Source: Henriciella pelagia (GTDB lineage Bacteria > Pseudomonadota > Alphaproteobacteria > Caulobacterales > Hyphomonadaceae). From it: a DNA stretch of 64,000 nt. The position numbers and the translations under genes are program-made. The DNA lies in assembly GCF_002088945.1 (NCBI RefSeq), contig NZ_NCSU01000011.1, forward strand, positions 744,001 through 808,000, in the 5' to 3' direction. Below are positions 52,053 to 61,428 of this stretch, in pieces (the first letter of the stretch is position 1; every line of letters starts with the position of its first letter). The notes under the pieces are model-generated. The model saw only the letters and a list, made by a program, of their open reading frames with translations, ran no database searches and had not been told where the DNA came from.

Positions 52053-53530
52053 GGCTGGCCTCCAATGGCTGGCAGAAGGAAGTCGTAGAGTTCACCCATC
52101 AGGAAGAAGAGCACGACGGTCCCGAATGCGGTGAAGACCGGCGCTGCCACCGTGAACATGGGGGCGCCTTCCGGTCGCTTGTACGGCGCAGGCTCCAGCG
52201 TGCCGCGTGGCGGCATCAGCGCCAGGATCGCGATTGGCAGCAGGTACGCAATGTTGAGCAGCGAGGAAATGATCAGCACCCAGGCCACATAGCCGTCACC
52301 GGACTCGGCCGAGCCGAGCATCAACATGACTTTCGGCCAGCCCCCGGCCAGCGGCGGGATACCGATAATGGAGAGAGAGCCGATGAGAAACGCGCCGAAA
52401 ACCCAGGGCATACGGCGGCCAAGCCCACGCAATTGCGAAATTTCAGTCTTGCCGGTCGCGACATAGATGGCACCGGCACACATGAACAGCGTGATCTTGC
52501 CGAAAGCATGCGCCGCGATCTGCAAGCTGCCCCCCATCATGCCGGCCGAATTGGCAAGCATCACACCAGCCGTGACATAGGCCAGCTGGCCCACTGTCGA
52601 ATAGGCAAGTCGTGCCTTCAGATTGTCCTTTGTCAGGGCGACCAGCGATGCGACGACAATGGTAAAGCAGGCGACGCCCAGCACGAAGTCGCGCGCCGGC
52701 GTGTCTTTCAGGAGGTCATAGCCGAAGACATACAGCCCGACTTTGGCCATAGTGAACACACCCGCTTTCACCACAGCCACCGCGTGCAGCAGGGCCGAGA
52801 CCGGTGTCGGGGCGACCATGGCATTGGGCAGCCAGAAATGGATCGGCATCAGCGCCGCCTTGCCGATACCGAAAGCAAACAGGATGAGCAGCGCGCTCGC
52901 GATGATGGGGGTGACCGCTTCAACGCCATTCAGCAGCCCGCCGGGCACGAAATCCATGCTACCGGCCAGCGTATAGGTCCAGATGATCGCAACGAGGAAA
53001 AGACCGATTGATGTAGCGAGCAGCGTCATCAGGTAGATGCTCGCGCCCTTCAGCGCCTTCTTGTCTTCCTTGTGCGCCACCAGCGGGAAGGTCGACAGGG
53101 TCAGAACCTCATAGAACACGAACAGGGTGAACAGGTTTGCCGCCATCGCGACGCCCATCGCGCCCATCAGGGCGATGGCAAAGCAGATGTAGAAGCGCGT
53201 CTGGTTGCGCTCGCGATTGCCGCGCATATAGCCGATGGAATAGAAGCTGTTGACGATCCACAGGCCGCTCGCCACCAGCGCGAACATGGCGCCCAGCGGC
53301 TCCATCCTGAACGCAAAATCCAGCCCCGGCACAGATGTCCCGAGCACAAGTTCGGCCGGCATGTCGCCGCCCACTGTTCCGGCCAGACCACACGCCGTGA
53401 CAAACAGCGCCGCCGCACCGAGCAGCGTGATGCCTTCCCGGAAATCGGGCAGTTTGCCGGCAAAGAAGATGCCCACTGCCGTCAGCACCGGCAGGACCAG
53501 CGCTGCAATGATCAGGGTCTCACCGCTCAT
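52049..53530 (-). CDS. mrpD: Mrp-type Na+/H+ antiporter subunit D (second copy)
   Basis: A protein of 493 residues, the standard MrpD length, with about 14 transmembrane helices. LFVFYEVLTLSTFPLVAHKED (Glu in helix 5), GKAALMPIHFWLPNAMVAPTPVSALLHAVAVVKAG (helix 7-8 Lys) and MGGSLQIAAHAFGKITLFM are conserved antiporter features. It translocates protons through the membrane part of the complex. Four-base overlaps with both neighbours. Confidence 0.9.
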   Translation of the reverse strand: MSGETLIIAALVLPVLTAVGIFFAGKLPDFREGITLLGAAALFVTACGLAGTVGGDMPAELVLGTSVPGLDFAFRMEPLGAMFALVASGLWIVNSFYSIGYMRGNRERNQTRFYICFAIALMGAMGVAMAANLFTLFVFYEVLTLSTFPLVAHKEDKKALKGASIYLMTLLATSIGLFLVAIIWTYTLAGSMDFVPGGLLNGVEAVTPIIASALLILFAFGIGKAALMPIHFWLPNAMVAPTPVSALLHAVAVVKAGVFTMAKVGLYVFGYDLLKDTPARDFVLGVACFTIVVASLVALTKDNLKARLAYSTVGQLAYVTAGVMLANSAGMMGGSLQIAAHAFGKITLFMCAGAIYVATGKTEISQLRGLGRRMPWVFGAFLIGSLSIIGIPPLAGGWPKVMLMLGSAESGDGYVAWVLIISSLLNIAYLLPIAILALMPPRGTLEPAPYKRPEGAPMFTVAAPVFTAFGTVVLFFLMGELYDFLLPAIGGQP

Positions 53531-55062
53531 CGCACACCTCCGATGAACAGGGCCTGGGCCGCGTCATTGGCCAGGCCGACAACGAAATTGCCATTGATAC
53601 CGATCCACAGATTGGCCAGCGCCAGCACCCAGAGCGGCCCAAGCAGCAGCATGGGGGCTTCCTTCTGGCGCTTCTGGGGATTGTTCGGCGGCTTGAAGAA
53701 AACGGCCTGCAGGATGCGCCCCATATAGACGACTGCTAGAACGCTGGAGAACACGACAATCAGCGCCGCCCACCACCAGCCGCTCGCAAGAAGGGCCGAC
53801 ACCAGGGCGAACTTCGACTGGAAGCCGGCTGTCAGCGGCACGCCGATGAGCGACAGGGCGGCAATGGCAAAGGCCGTCATTGTCCACGGCGCGGACCGCC
53901 CAAGCCCGGCAAAATCATGAATGCGCGTGCCCTGATAGGTCAGCACAACACCGGCCACCGCCATGAACAGCGCGCCTTTCATAAGCGCGTGGTTCACGAG
54001 ATGGAACATGCCGGCTGAGACCCCTGCCGCTGTGCCGAGCGAGATGCCGAGCAGCATGTAGCCGACTTGCGCGACCGAAGAATAAGCGAGCGTCCGGCGT
54101 ACATCGGTCTGGAAGATGGCCTGGAAGGAACAGGCCAGCATCGCCGCGATCCCCATTGGCGTAAGGATGAGCGCAAGGCTCGCACCTTCGAAGATAAATT
54201 CGAGCGAGAAGACCGAGAAGAGGAAGCGGACGAGCGCATAGATCGCTACCTTGGTGGCCGTTGCGGCAAGGAATGCGGTGACGAAGCTCGGGCTGTAGGT
54301 ATAAGCGTTCGGCAGCCACTGGTGCAGCGGGAACATCGCCGCCTTGAGGCCGAGGCCGACGAGGATAAAGGCGAAACCGACCTGTACGGCGCGGTTGCCG
54401 CTCGTATCCTGAAGCTGGATGGCAAGATCGGCCATGTTGAGCGTACCGGTCGCCGCATAGAGGAAGCCGACACCGACAACGTAGAAACTGGCGCCAATCG
54501 TCCCCATCAGCAGATAGTTGATCGCCGCTGGAAGCGCCCGCCGGTCCCGGCCGGAGCCCAGCGCGACGAGCACATAGGTCGCAATCGAGGACAGTTCGAG
54601 GAAGACGAAAAGGTTGAAGGCATCGCCTGTCGCCGCAACGCCGAGCAGGCCCATGAAACAGACCTGGAACGCGCCGAAGAACATGGCGCGCTTTTCTTCA
54701 TTGATCTCCGCCCGGATGGTCGGCCAGCCGAAAATGCTGGTCAGGAAAGCGATGAAGCTGACCAGCATCAGGACGAGGACATTCAGCGCATCTATGCGGA
54801 ACTCGATGCCATAAGGCGGAGCCCATCCGCCCATCGCATAGGAGATGACGGCCCCACCCTCGACGGAACGGACCTGCGCAAGAAGGATGATGGACAGAAG
54901 CGTACACAGCGCGGTCACGACCATGGTCATGATCCAGGCGATACGCCCACTGCCGGGCAGGAAGGCCGAAATCGGCCCGGCCAGGAGCGGCAGCACAATG
55001 ATCAGCGCTGGCGCATGCGCTTCGGCCCAGGCCGGCGCGAGTTGCAGGATAAGATCAATCAT
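53527..55062 (-). CDS. mrpD: Mrp-type Na+/H+ antiporter subunit D (first copy)
   Basis: A protein of 511 residues with about 14 transmembrane helices. Conserved parts are LFVFLELSSIATYVLVALG (Glu in helix 5), GLKAAMFPLHQWLPNAYTYSPSFVTAFLAATATKVA and FHLVNHALMKGALFMAVAG (Lys in helix 12). By position directly after MrpC it is the orthologue of canonical MrpD; the two following D-like proteins are additional copies. Confidence 0.92.
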   Translation of the reverse strand: MIDLILQLAPAWAEAHAPALIIVLPLLAGPISAFLPGSGRIAWIMTMVVTALCTLLSIILLAQVRSVEGGAVISYAMGGWAPPYGIEFRIDALNVLVLMLVSFIAFLTSIFGWPTIRAEINEEKRAMFFGAFQVCFMGLLGVAATGDAFNLFVFLELSSIATYVLVALGSGRDRRALPAAINYLLMGTIGASFYVVGVGFLYAATGTLNMADLAIQLQDTSGNRAVQVGFAFILVGLGLKAAMFPLHQWLPNAYTYSPSFVTAFLAATATKVAIYALVRFLFSVFSLEFIFEGASLALILTPMGIAAMLACSFQAIFQTDVRRTLAYSSVAQVGYMLLGISLGTAAGVSAGMFHLVNHALMKGALFMAVAGVVLTYQGTRIHDFAGLGRSAPWTMTAFAIAALSLIGVPLTAGFQSKFALVSALLASGWWWAALIVVFSSVLAVVYMGRILQAVFFKPPNNPQKRQKEAPMLLLGPLWVLALANLWIGINGNFVVGLANDAAQALFIGGVR

Positions 55063-55607
55063 GCCGGGTCGGCCTCACCGGGATGGTCATGGGCATATTC
55101 TGCCAGGGCAACTTCAAGGTCCATTTCGCGGATCTCGTCGCTTTCGATCGTGCCATAGGCTTCTCGGATACGCACAACAATGGCGAGCCCGACAGCGAGC
55201 GTTGCCACGCCGACGACGATTGCGGTGAGCATCAGCACGTGCGGAAGCGGGTTCGAATAGATGTGTTCAAGCCCATGACTTGCAGCGCCATGGGCTGTGT
55301 CGGCGACACCATGCCCCGCGTCAGCCGCCACACCATGTGCTGCGTCCGCCCCATGGGCTGCCGCAGCTGCAACATCCTCTGCATGGTCACCGCCATGGCC
55401 TTTTGCGTCCGCACCGAACAGGATCGGAGCGGTGCCGCCATCAATGCGCGACAGAGAGATGTAGAACAGGATGATCGAGGTCTGGAAAACCGAGAGACCG
55501 ACCAGCCGCTTGATCAGATTGGTAGACGAAAACAGCGTGTAGAGGCCGATCATCATCAGCCCGATGATCGCCCAGTAATTGCCGCGCTCTAGGATGAATT
55601 CGACCAT
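55059..55607 (-). CDS. mrpC: Mrp-type Na+/H+ antiporter subunit C with His-rich loop
   Basis: A protein of 182 residues, NuoK-like with three transmembrane helices (about 12-28, 36-54, 120-146). The usual MrpC is about 110-125 residues; here an insertion at about 66-115 is built of Ala-His-Gly repeats with eight histidines (for example AAHGVAADAGHGVADTAHG). It lies between helices 2 and 3. It could bind metal or protons on the outer side, or be a simple low-complexity expansion. Confidence 0.9.
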   Translation of the reverse strand: MVEFILERGNYWAIIGLMMIGLYTLFSSTNLIKRLVGLSVFQTSIILFYISLSRIDGGTAPILFGADAKGHGGDHAEDVAAAAAHGADAAHGVAADAGHGVADTAHGAASHGLEHIYSNPLPHVLMLTAIVVGVATLAVGLAIVVRIREAYGTIESDEIREMDLEVALAEYAHDHPGEADPA

Positions 55608-56059
55608 TACCAGTCCTCATCCTTGATTTCAGTGACCCGGCCGGCAAAGGCGTAGAAGATCGACAGCATTGAGCCGGCCACGGCGAACAGCACGCCCAGT
55701 TCGACGAACAGGATGCCGTAGTGCTGACCGTAGTGGCCGCCTGGCTCTTCATTGAAGAGAGCATCGTAATCGAGATAGTTGCCGCCCATCATCAGGGCCC
55801 AGACACCCACAGCACCAAAGATGATGAAGCCGAGCGCCGAGAGCGACCGCGCAAACCATGGCGGGACCGCTTTCATCGCCGGCGTGATGCCGAAAATCAG
55901 CGAATACAGGATGACAGCAACCGCAATGATGACGCCCGCCTGGAAACCGCCTCCCGGGCTGTAGTCACCGTGGAAATGAACATAGAGCGCGAACAGCGAA
56001 ATGATTGGAATCAGCGGCTTTGCGACAACCCGCAGGATGACATGATGGTCGGTCTTCAT
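55607..56059 (-). CDS. mrpB: Mrp-type Na+/H+ antiporter subunit B
   Basis: A protein of 150 residues from the ATG at 56059, with AAGGGG upstream. The MnhB/MrpB pattern is KPLIPIISLFALYVHFHGDYSPGGGFQAGVIIAVAVIL, and the end is the expected four-helix bundle. Part of the membrane complex that exchanges Na+ for H+. Its stop shares one base with the mrpC start. Confidence 0.92.
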   Translation of the reverse strand: MKTDHHVILRVVAKPLIPIISLFALYVHFHGDYSPGGGFQAGVIIAVAVILYSLIFGITPAMKAVPPWFARSLSALGFIIFGAVGVWALMMGGNYLDYDALFNEEPGGHYGQHYGILFVELGVLFAVAGSMLSIFYAFAGRVTEIKDEDW

Positions 56060-56063
56060 CGCC

Positions 56064-56660
56064 TCACCCCTTCTTGTCGGTTTTCTTGCGCAGCGAAGCC
56101 GAGAGCGAACGCTCTCCAAACCCCAGCAGCAGGATCACGGACAGCGCCGCAGCGAAGACGACGCCCGTCTCGCCAAGCGTATCGAACCCCCGATAGCTGG
56201 CGAGAACCGCCGTCACGATGTTCGGCACGCCGATGTCTTCAGGCGTGCGCTCCAGATAGGCCGTGCCGACATAAGTGTTGGCCGGGCTGTCAGGGTCACC
56301 AAAGGCTGGCAGGTCGATTGTCGCATAGACCAGCATGCAGCCGACGGCGATGACCGCGAAGAGCGGCACGATCCGCATGGCACGCGGTTCGGGCTTGGCC
56401 GTGCGCGACGTCAGCAACATTGCCCCAAGCAGCAAGGCCGTCGATATACCCGCGCCCACTGCAGCTTCGGTAAAGGCGACATCAACCGCATCAAGCGCCA
56501 CAAACCATGTGGCCGATATCAGTGAATAGACGCCCGAAAGCATGACAATGGCGAACAGGCTGCGCATGCGGGCAATCGCCACGCCAATGACGAACAGCAA
56601 GCCGAGCAGCACAACATTGATCAGAGCAATGGCGAGGTCGGCGCCTTCATATCCTGTCAT
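56064..56660 (-). CDS. MrpA C-terminal-like subunit (DUF4040/MbhD-MbhE type)
   Basis: A protein of 198 residues with six transmembrane helices from the ATG at 56660. The first half (MLSGVYSLISATWFVALDAVDVAFTEAAVGAG) is an MbhD-like domain and the second (LASYRGFDTLGETGVVFAAAL) an MbhE-like domain; in classical Mrp systems both are fused to the end of MrpA. No full-length MrpA is encoded here, so A is represented by this piece plus extra D-like subunits. Confidence 0.88.
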   Translation of the reverse strand: MTGYEGADLAIALINVVLLGLLFVIGVAIARMRSLFAIVMLSGVYSLISATWFVALDAVDVAFTEAAVGAGISTALLLGAMLLTSRTAKPEPRAMRIVPLFAVIAVGCMLVYATIDLPAFGDPDSPANTYVGTAYLERTPEDIGVPNIVTAVLASYRGFDTLGETGVVFAAALSVILLLGFGERSLSASLRKKTDKKG

Positions 56661-56661
56661 T

Positions 56662-57021
56662 TCAGCCAGCCTCCTCTTCTTCGGGGTTGCTGGTCCGTCG
56701 TCCGATGACCGGCTGCAAGCCTGCTGTATGCGCGGCATTGGCGAGCGCATGCGAACCGGTCGGGCCAGTCAGGAACAGGAACAGCCAGATTGCGGCAAGT
56801 TTGAAGACCACAAGCCATGTCGGGGCAAGCAGTGCCATACCCACGATCAGGATCGTGGCTGCCCCGGTATCGGTGACACTTGCTGCGTGGAGCCGTGTGT
56901 AGAAATCGGGAAAGCGCAGGACGCCGACGGTCCCGATAATGGCCAGCCCTGCGCCGACGAGGCAAAGGAATGCGCCGAGAACCGGCTTGATCGCCATGAT
57001 CACATCAATCAGCTCACTCAT
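56662..57021 (-). CDS. mrpG: Mrp-type Na+/H+ antiporter subunit G
   Basis: A protein of 119 residues with three transmembrane helices. IIGTVGVLRFPDFYTRLHAASVTDTGAATILIVG is the hallmark of the MnhG/MrpG family. A soluble tail of about 25 residues ends in EEEEAG. Its start overlaps the mrpF stop by eight bases. Confidence 0.93.
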   Translation of the reverse strand: MSELIDVIMAIKPVLGAFLCLVGAGLAIIGTVGVLRFPDFYTRLHAASVTDTGAATILIVGMALLAPTWLVVFKLAAIWLFLFLTGPTGSHALANAAHTAGLQPVIGRRTSNPEEEEAG

Positions 57022-57325
57022 CGTCGCCTCCCTGCACAGTCCTGCGCGGCGCGGTGCGGCGCATGAGCGGCACCTGGAAGGAGCGATACCGGAAGAACTT
57101 CAGGATCGCGATGGTGGAAACAAAGTTGATAAGAGCATAAAGCACTGAAATATCTAGAAAATCAGGACGCCCCAGAACAAAGCCCAGCACCCCGATAAAG
57201 AGCACGATCTTGGTGCCCATGGAGTTTACGGCGAGGACCCGGTCGTACAGCGTCGGTCCCAAGAGGACGCGAATCAGCATCAGCCCGATCGCCACGATAA
57301 GCGCAACAGCGGCAGCCCCGATCAT
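57014..57325 (-). CDS. mrpF: Mrp-type Na+/H+ antiporter subunit F
   Basis: A protein of 103 residues with three transmembrane helices. MLIRVLLGPTLYDRVLAVNSMGTKIVLFIGVLGFVLGRPDFLDISVLYALINFVSTIAILKF has the GPTLYDRVLAVN and D-x-A-L-x-YALINFV features of MrpF. A basic tail follows. Overlaps mrpE by four bases. Confidence 0.93.
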   Translation of the reverse strand: MIGAAAVALIVAIGLMLIRVLLGPTLYDRVLAVNSMGTKIVLFIGVLGFVLGRPDFLDISVLYALINFVSTIAILKFFRYRSFQVPLMRRTAPRRTVQGGDDE

Positions 57326-57813
57326 GTGGCCACCTGCCTGCTGCCATCGGCAGCCTTCCAGGAGCGCTCATCCATCTCGGCGAAGGATTCCGGGGTTGCC
57401 GATTCCTCGAACAGGGCATGGACCAGCAATTTGTCCCCCTCCACCTCAACCGTCACCGTGCCTGGTGTCAGCGTGATCGAGTTGGCGAAAACGGTCTTGG
57501 CAAGATCGCTCTCACAGCGGGTCTTCACTTTCACAAGCGCCGGATTGATGTCGAGATTCGCGCTCACACAGGCCTTGATGACGGGCCAGTTCGCCTTGAA
57601 GATCTCGACAACCAGCCAGCCCCAATAGGCGAAAAGATTAAGTGTCCGCGCATAGGGTGCGCCTTCGCGGTCAAGGGTTTCAAGCCGCGACGCCAGTACA
57701 AGAGAGATCAGAATCGATATCGTGCCGAGCGTCAGGATCAACGGCGTGTAGATTCCCGACAGGCCGAGCCAGAGCGCTGCCAGCACCAAGATCAGCCCCA
57801 GAAAGTAGCCCAC
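57322..57813 (-). CDS. mrpE: Mrp-type Na+/H+ antiporter subunit E
   Basis: A protein of 163 residues, first gene of the operon. Two or three N-terminal helices are followed by a cytoplasmic domain with ANSITLTPGTVTVEVEGDKLLVHAL, the MrpE/MnhE signature. The complex excretes Na+ or K+ in exchange for protons and helps with salt and alkaline pH tolerance. The DUF2336 gene lies 86 bases upstream on the same strand. Confidence 0.93.
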   Translation of the reverse strand: MGYFLGLILVLAALWLGLSGIYTPLILTLGTISILISLVLASRLETLDREGAPYARTLNLFAYWGWLVVEIFKANWPVIKACVSANLDINPALVKVKTRCESDLAKTVFANSITLTPGTVTVEVEGDKLLVHALFEESATPESFAEMDERSWKAADGSRQVAT

Positions 57814-57899
57814 GAAACTCCCGCTCCGATTTCTTCAGACACAATAGACAGGGTCGCTGTTACCCGGTCAATTTCGGTTTGGCCAGTGCCAAGACCAGT

Positions 57900-59102
57900 C
57901 TATCGGCCGAAAACCAGCCGAGCGGTACGTTGTGACGCAGAGTATGTCTCATCCGTGGTCAGTTCCGCGCCGTCTTCTGCAGCAGCTCCAGCCATGCGGG
58001 GAGAGTAGGAGGATGAAAGTGACCAGTTCCAGTAACGCAGGGTCGTCTGAGCCTTCGCGACCGCAAGAAGCTCGTAGGTTTCCTGCACATAGGCAAATTG
58101 CGGATGAGGATCGCCCTCCGCCAGCTCAAGCGGCCGACGCAGCGCCTTCCACAGCGATGTGAGGTATGGGCGCTTGAGCCCGGTGGCCTTGCACAGAACA
58201 GCAAGGCCCTCCCCGCCCGGATCGCTCAGGATCTTTGCAATCGTGATCGGCTTGACGCCGGCGAGGAAACCGATTTCCTGCGCAAGCTCCGGATCAAGCC
58301 CCTGCTCTGCAGCCACTTCGATGGCTTGTTCCAGACTGTCATATGGGCTTTTCTCGATGGCGGGACGATTGCGCTGACGCCGCTCGATCAGCTGCAGCGT
58401 CTTGCGGGCGACCGGATCGGACCAACCTTCCTGGGCTGCGACGGCAAAGACGTCCGAACAAAGGTCGACAAGCTCGGTGCGTTCGGCCGCCTGGCGCTGG
58501 AGGATGGTGCGACGGGTTGGCCCATCCGACCACCAGAACATTGCCATGGCCTGGCTGGGAATGAGTTCAAGCCGTTTGATGATGAGCGGGGCGAGGCCTT
58601 CAATCTTGCGGGAATGCTGGACCAGCATGTCCATGCCGGACTCTGAAATCGTTGCCCCCTCATTCTTGAGCAGTCGCTTCAGAACAGCGCCCTCTTCGCG
58701 CTCACACAACTTTTCAGCGACGGCCGGGCTAACCCTCTTGCGGCCAGCGATCAGCAGGCGATGGTCGATTGTGGTCTTATCGACAAACTCACACAGGTCC
58801 GCCGAATCATAGACCTCATTGTCTTCCAGAAGGCAGCGGGCGATCTCGATATCGCTCTGCGCCAGGTATCGCATCAGGCGGCGCGGGGCTTCCTTGGTAA
58901 CCTTCAGGCGTTTGGCGCAGAACAGTCGCTCTTCCTTGCTGGCGTGAAAAAGCATGTCGAGCAGGATGTCGCCGCCCATCGAACGGTCTTGTGGGGCCAC
59001 TGATGTCGCCGGCAAGGCCACAAAATCGATCAGTCGCCGGAATAGCAGGCGCCGCGCCCGTCCTGCTTCTTGTGAGTCTGAAATGTCTGTGATTTCGGCC
59101 AT
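57900..59102 (-). CDS. DUF2336 domain protein
   Basis: A protein of 400 residues, all helical and built of HEAT-like repeats: motifs such as RLMRYLAQSDIEIARCLLEDNEV and VAEKLCEREEGAVLKRLLKNEGATISESGMDML identify DUF2336, frequent in alphaproteobacteria. The C-terminal 100 residues are less conserved. The function is unknown. There is no export signal. It precedes the Mrp operon by 86 bases, with no terminator seen between, so a shared transcript is possible. Confidence 0.8.
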   Translation of the reverse strand: MAEITDISDSQEAGRARRLLFRRLIDFVALPATSVAPQDRSMGGDILLDMLFHASKEERLFCAKRLKVTKEAPRRLMRYLAQSDIEIARCLLEDNEVYDSADLCEFVDKTTIDHRLLIAGRKRVSPAVAEKLCEREEGAVLKRLLKNEGATISESGMDMLVQHSRKIEGLAPLIIKRLELIPSQAMAMFWWSDGPTRRTILQRQAAERTELVDLCSDVFAVAAQEGWSDPVARKTLQLIERRQRNRPAIEKSPYDSLEQAIEVAAEQGLDPELAQEIGFLAGVKPITIAKILSDPGGEGLAVLCKATGLKRPYLTSLWKALRRPLELAEGDPHPQFAYVQETYELLAVAKAQTTLRYWNWSLSSSYSPRMAGAAAEDGAELTTDETYSASQRTARLVFGR

Positions 59103-59173
59103 GTCTTAACCAGGAAGGCTTATAGACTATGGAACCTGCCACACAGAAGTTAACAGCCGGTGAGGACTAAATC

Positions 59174-59644
59174 CTACCGGAACGGGTTCTTGCGCCGCCC
59201 CGGATGCACGAAAATTAGCAGCATGGAGATGGCCAGCATGCCGATGGCGAGAGCGAACAGCCGTCCGCCGTCTGTTTCCGTCGAGCCTGCAGAGAGCGAT
59301 AGCGGAACCTCCCGGCCCAGAACCTCCGGCATCAAATGCGCCGCGAGTGCACCGGCGAGGATGAAGAAGGACAGGACCGCACCAAACCGCCGCGTGGGCG
59401 GGATCAGCAGGAAGACGCAGGCGATCAGCTCCAGGATGGCAACAATGACGCGGCCTGTCGGCTCGAGCCATGCCATCCCCGTATTGAGCGCCATCGTCTG
59501 GAAAACGATATTCTCGCCCGGCCGGTCGAACAGTTTCACTGCCCCTTCCGGCGGGTCAGGCAGCGGGTGCACAGTGGCCTGCAGGAACATGAAGATCAGG
59601 AACAGGGCCAGTACCCAGCTCGCCAGCAGCCGTAATCCACGCAT
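59174..59644 (-). CDS. DoxX-like membrane protein
   Basis: A protein of 156 residues with four transmembrane helices (about 5-25, 50-65, 68-85 and 128-147). The pattern RVIVAILELIACVFLLIPPTRRFGAVLSFFILAGALAAH resembles DoxX/DUF4260-like small membrane proteins. The role is unknown. No SD is obvious; the start MRGLRLLASWVLALFL looks like a first transmembrane helix. Confidence 0.65.
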   Translation of the reverse strand: MRGLRLLASWVLALFLIFMFLQATVHPLPDPPEGAVKLFDRPGENIVFQTMALNTGMAWLEPTGRVIVAILELIACVFLLIPPTRRFGAVLSFFILAGALAAHLMPEVLGREVPLSLSAGSTETDGGRLFALAIGMLAISMLLIFVHPGRRKNPFR

Positions 59645-59792
59645 GGGCAGTCGTCCCTCTCACCGCAACTACCGGCAAACAATAACGCCTGACCGGAAGA
59701 ACACAATTGCGCGTTAACCACTATGCCAGAGAAACGTGGCAGCGGCATGACCCGTGCGCTGGCTGACGCTGACGCGCGGTGCACCTGCAATT

Positions 59793-59822
59793 TTGCTTTT
59801 AACTCGGCGCACGGCCTATACA
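59793..59822 (+). promoter_or_regulatory. Possible promoter for the MFS gene
   Basis: TTGCTT (59793-59798), an 18-base spacer and TATACA (59817-59822) lie 41 bases upstream of the MFS start. Confidence 0.35.
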
Positions 59823-59862
59823 GTCGCGAGCGTTTGGGACAGTCAGGTGAGTTCGCGGGTCG

Positions 59863-61293
59863 ATGAGCGAAGAGTCAAAGCCGGAAGAGATCGATGAAGA
59901 TCGCACCGGGCAGGTGAAATCTCCGGTCAGTGGGATCGACAGCGCTACCGATGCGGGCGCCTCGCTTGAGATCACCGCCCGAAGCCTGTTCGCCAGACGC
60001 ACGCACCGCAAGGTGAAATCCGAATTGCCAGCCTATCTATTGGTCCAGTGCAGCTGGTTCATGGCATTCGGCCTGCAGCTTGTCCTGTTCCCCTACCTTA
60101 TCACAAACCGCCTCGGCCTTGATGGGACAGAACTCGGTCTCGCCAACATGGCCCTGTCTGGACCGTCCGTGATCTTCCTGCTGCTTGGCGGCGTTGTGGC
60201 AGAACGGGCTTCCGGCAAGTCACTGCTTGTCATTCTCCATCTGATGGCGGCCCTGCCCGCAGCCGGCCTGGCCATCGTGCTGGCGACGGGAAACCTCATC
60301 TATGGCTACATGATCATCTACGGCCTCGCCATGGGTACGGTTGGTGCCTTCATGATGCCGGCACGCGATTCCATCATCAATGAAGTGGTTCACCGGCGCT
60401 CACGCGTTGGCTCTGGCGTTACGCTCCAGCAGGGCGTCGCCTTTGCCACCATCGCACAGTTTGCCGCACAGATCGGGGGACTCATCATCGGCGGCTACGC
60501 AGACAAGCTCACGCGCATGCCCGACTGGATGGGCGGCTTTTCGGTCGGCCCAGTCCCAAGCTGGGAGCTTCTCGTTTTCCAGGCCATCATTGTCGCGCTC
60601 GGTGCGGGGTTTGCGATCTTCCTTGCCCATGGCCGCCGCGTGAAGACCGGCCGGTCAGGTATGGGCGCAGCCTTCGGCGACATTCGCGAAGGCTTCCATG
60701 TCGTGCTGGGCGACGGCAAGCTCTGGGGCATGACGGCACTGATGTTCGGCGTCGGAATTTTCGTCATCGGCTCCTTCCTCGTCGTCCTGCCGATCATTAA
60801 TCGCGATGTGTATGGCCTCGCATCGGACGGCATTCGCGACATGTTCGTCACTTTCTGGCTCGGCGCCTTTGTCTCTTCCGTCGCGCTCTCAGTCTTCAAG
60901 AATATCAAGCGGCAGGGGCGTCTGCTTCTCACCGCCCAGCTCATTGGCTCGCTCGCCATCCTCATCATGCTGGCCAAGCCGCCGCACTGGGTCTTCCTCA
61001 CCATCGTCTTCATCTGGGGCCTTGCCGGCGGCATCTCGATCGCGATGAGCCGCTCCATCGTCCAGGACGCAGCTCCCAAGGACCAGCTTGCGCGGGTGCT
61101 TTCCATCTACCAGCTTGGCTTCATGGCGGGCGCGCCCTTCGGCGCAGCGATCATGGGATGGCTGGTCGACTTCTTCCCCGACCAGCCCCAGCGCGTGGCC
61201 GTCGTCCCCGCACTTGGCATGACGATCCTGATCGCCTGGATGGTGCTGCGCACGCCAATCTGGAACATGAAAAGCGTGGTCCACGCCAGGTAG
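59863..61293 (+). CDS. Major facilitator superfamily transporter
   Basis: A protein of 476 residues. A 60-residue charged cytoplasmic N-terminus precedes 11 or 12 transmembrane helices. The segment MGTVGAFMMPARDSIINEVVHRRSRVGSGVTLQQGVAF is typical of MFS exporters in the enterobactin-exporter/DHA3 group (PARDSI/PARxA motif). A symmetrical repeat occurs near IAMSRSIVQDAAPKDQLARVLSIYQ. The substrate is unknown; drug or siderophore export is likely from the motif. Confidence 0.87.
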   Translation: MSEESKPEEIDEDRTGQVKSPVSGIDSATDAGASLEITARSLFARRTHRKVKSELPAYLLVQCSWFMAFGLQLVLFPYLITNRLGLDGTELGLANMALSGPSVIFLLLGGVVAERASGKSLLVILHLMAALPAAGLAIVLATGNLIYGYMIIYGLAMGTVGAFMMPARDSIINEVVHRRSRVGSGVTLQQGVAFATIAQFAAQIGGLIIGGYADKLTRMPDWMGGFSVGPVPSWELLVFQAIIVALGAGFAIFLAHGRRVKTGRSGMGAAFGDIREGFHVVLGDGKLWGMTALMFGVGIFVIGSFLVVLPIINRDVYGLASDGIRDMFVTFWLGAFVSSVALSVFKNIKRQGRLLLTAQLIGSLAILIMLAKPPHWVFLTIVFIWGLAGGISIAMSRSIVQDAAPKDQLARVLSIYQLGFMAGAPFGAAIMGWLVDFFPDQPQRVAVVPALGMTILIAWMVLRTPIWNMKSVVHAR

Positions 61294-61428
61294 CCCCTGG
61301 CACATCGTTGTCATTACAACAGTTTAACGCAACATCGGCGACGGAACGCGCTCCTTCGGTCTTTTCACCTTCTGCAAAATGCAAAAGCCCGCCGACACGA
61401 GCGGACACCAAGAAGGTCCTGACGACGA

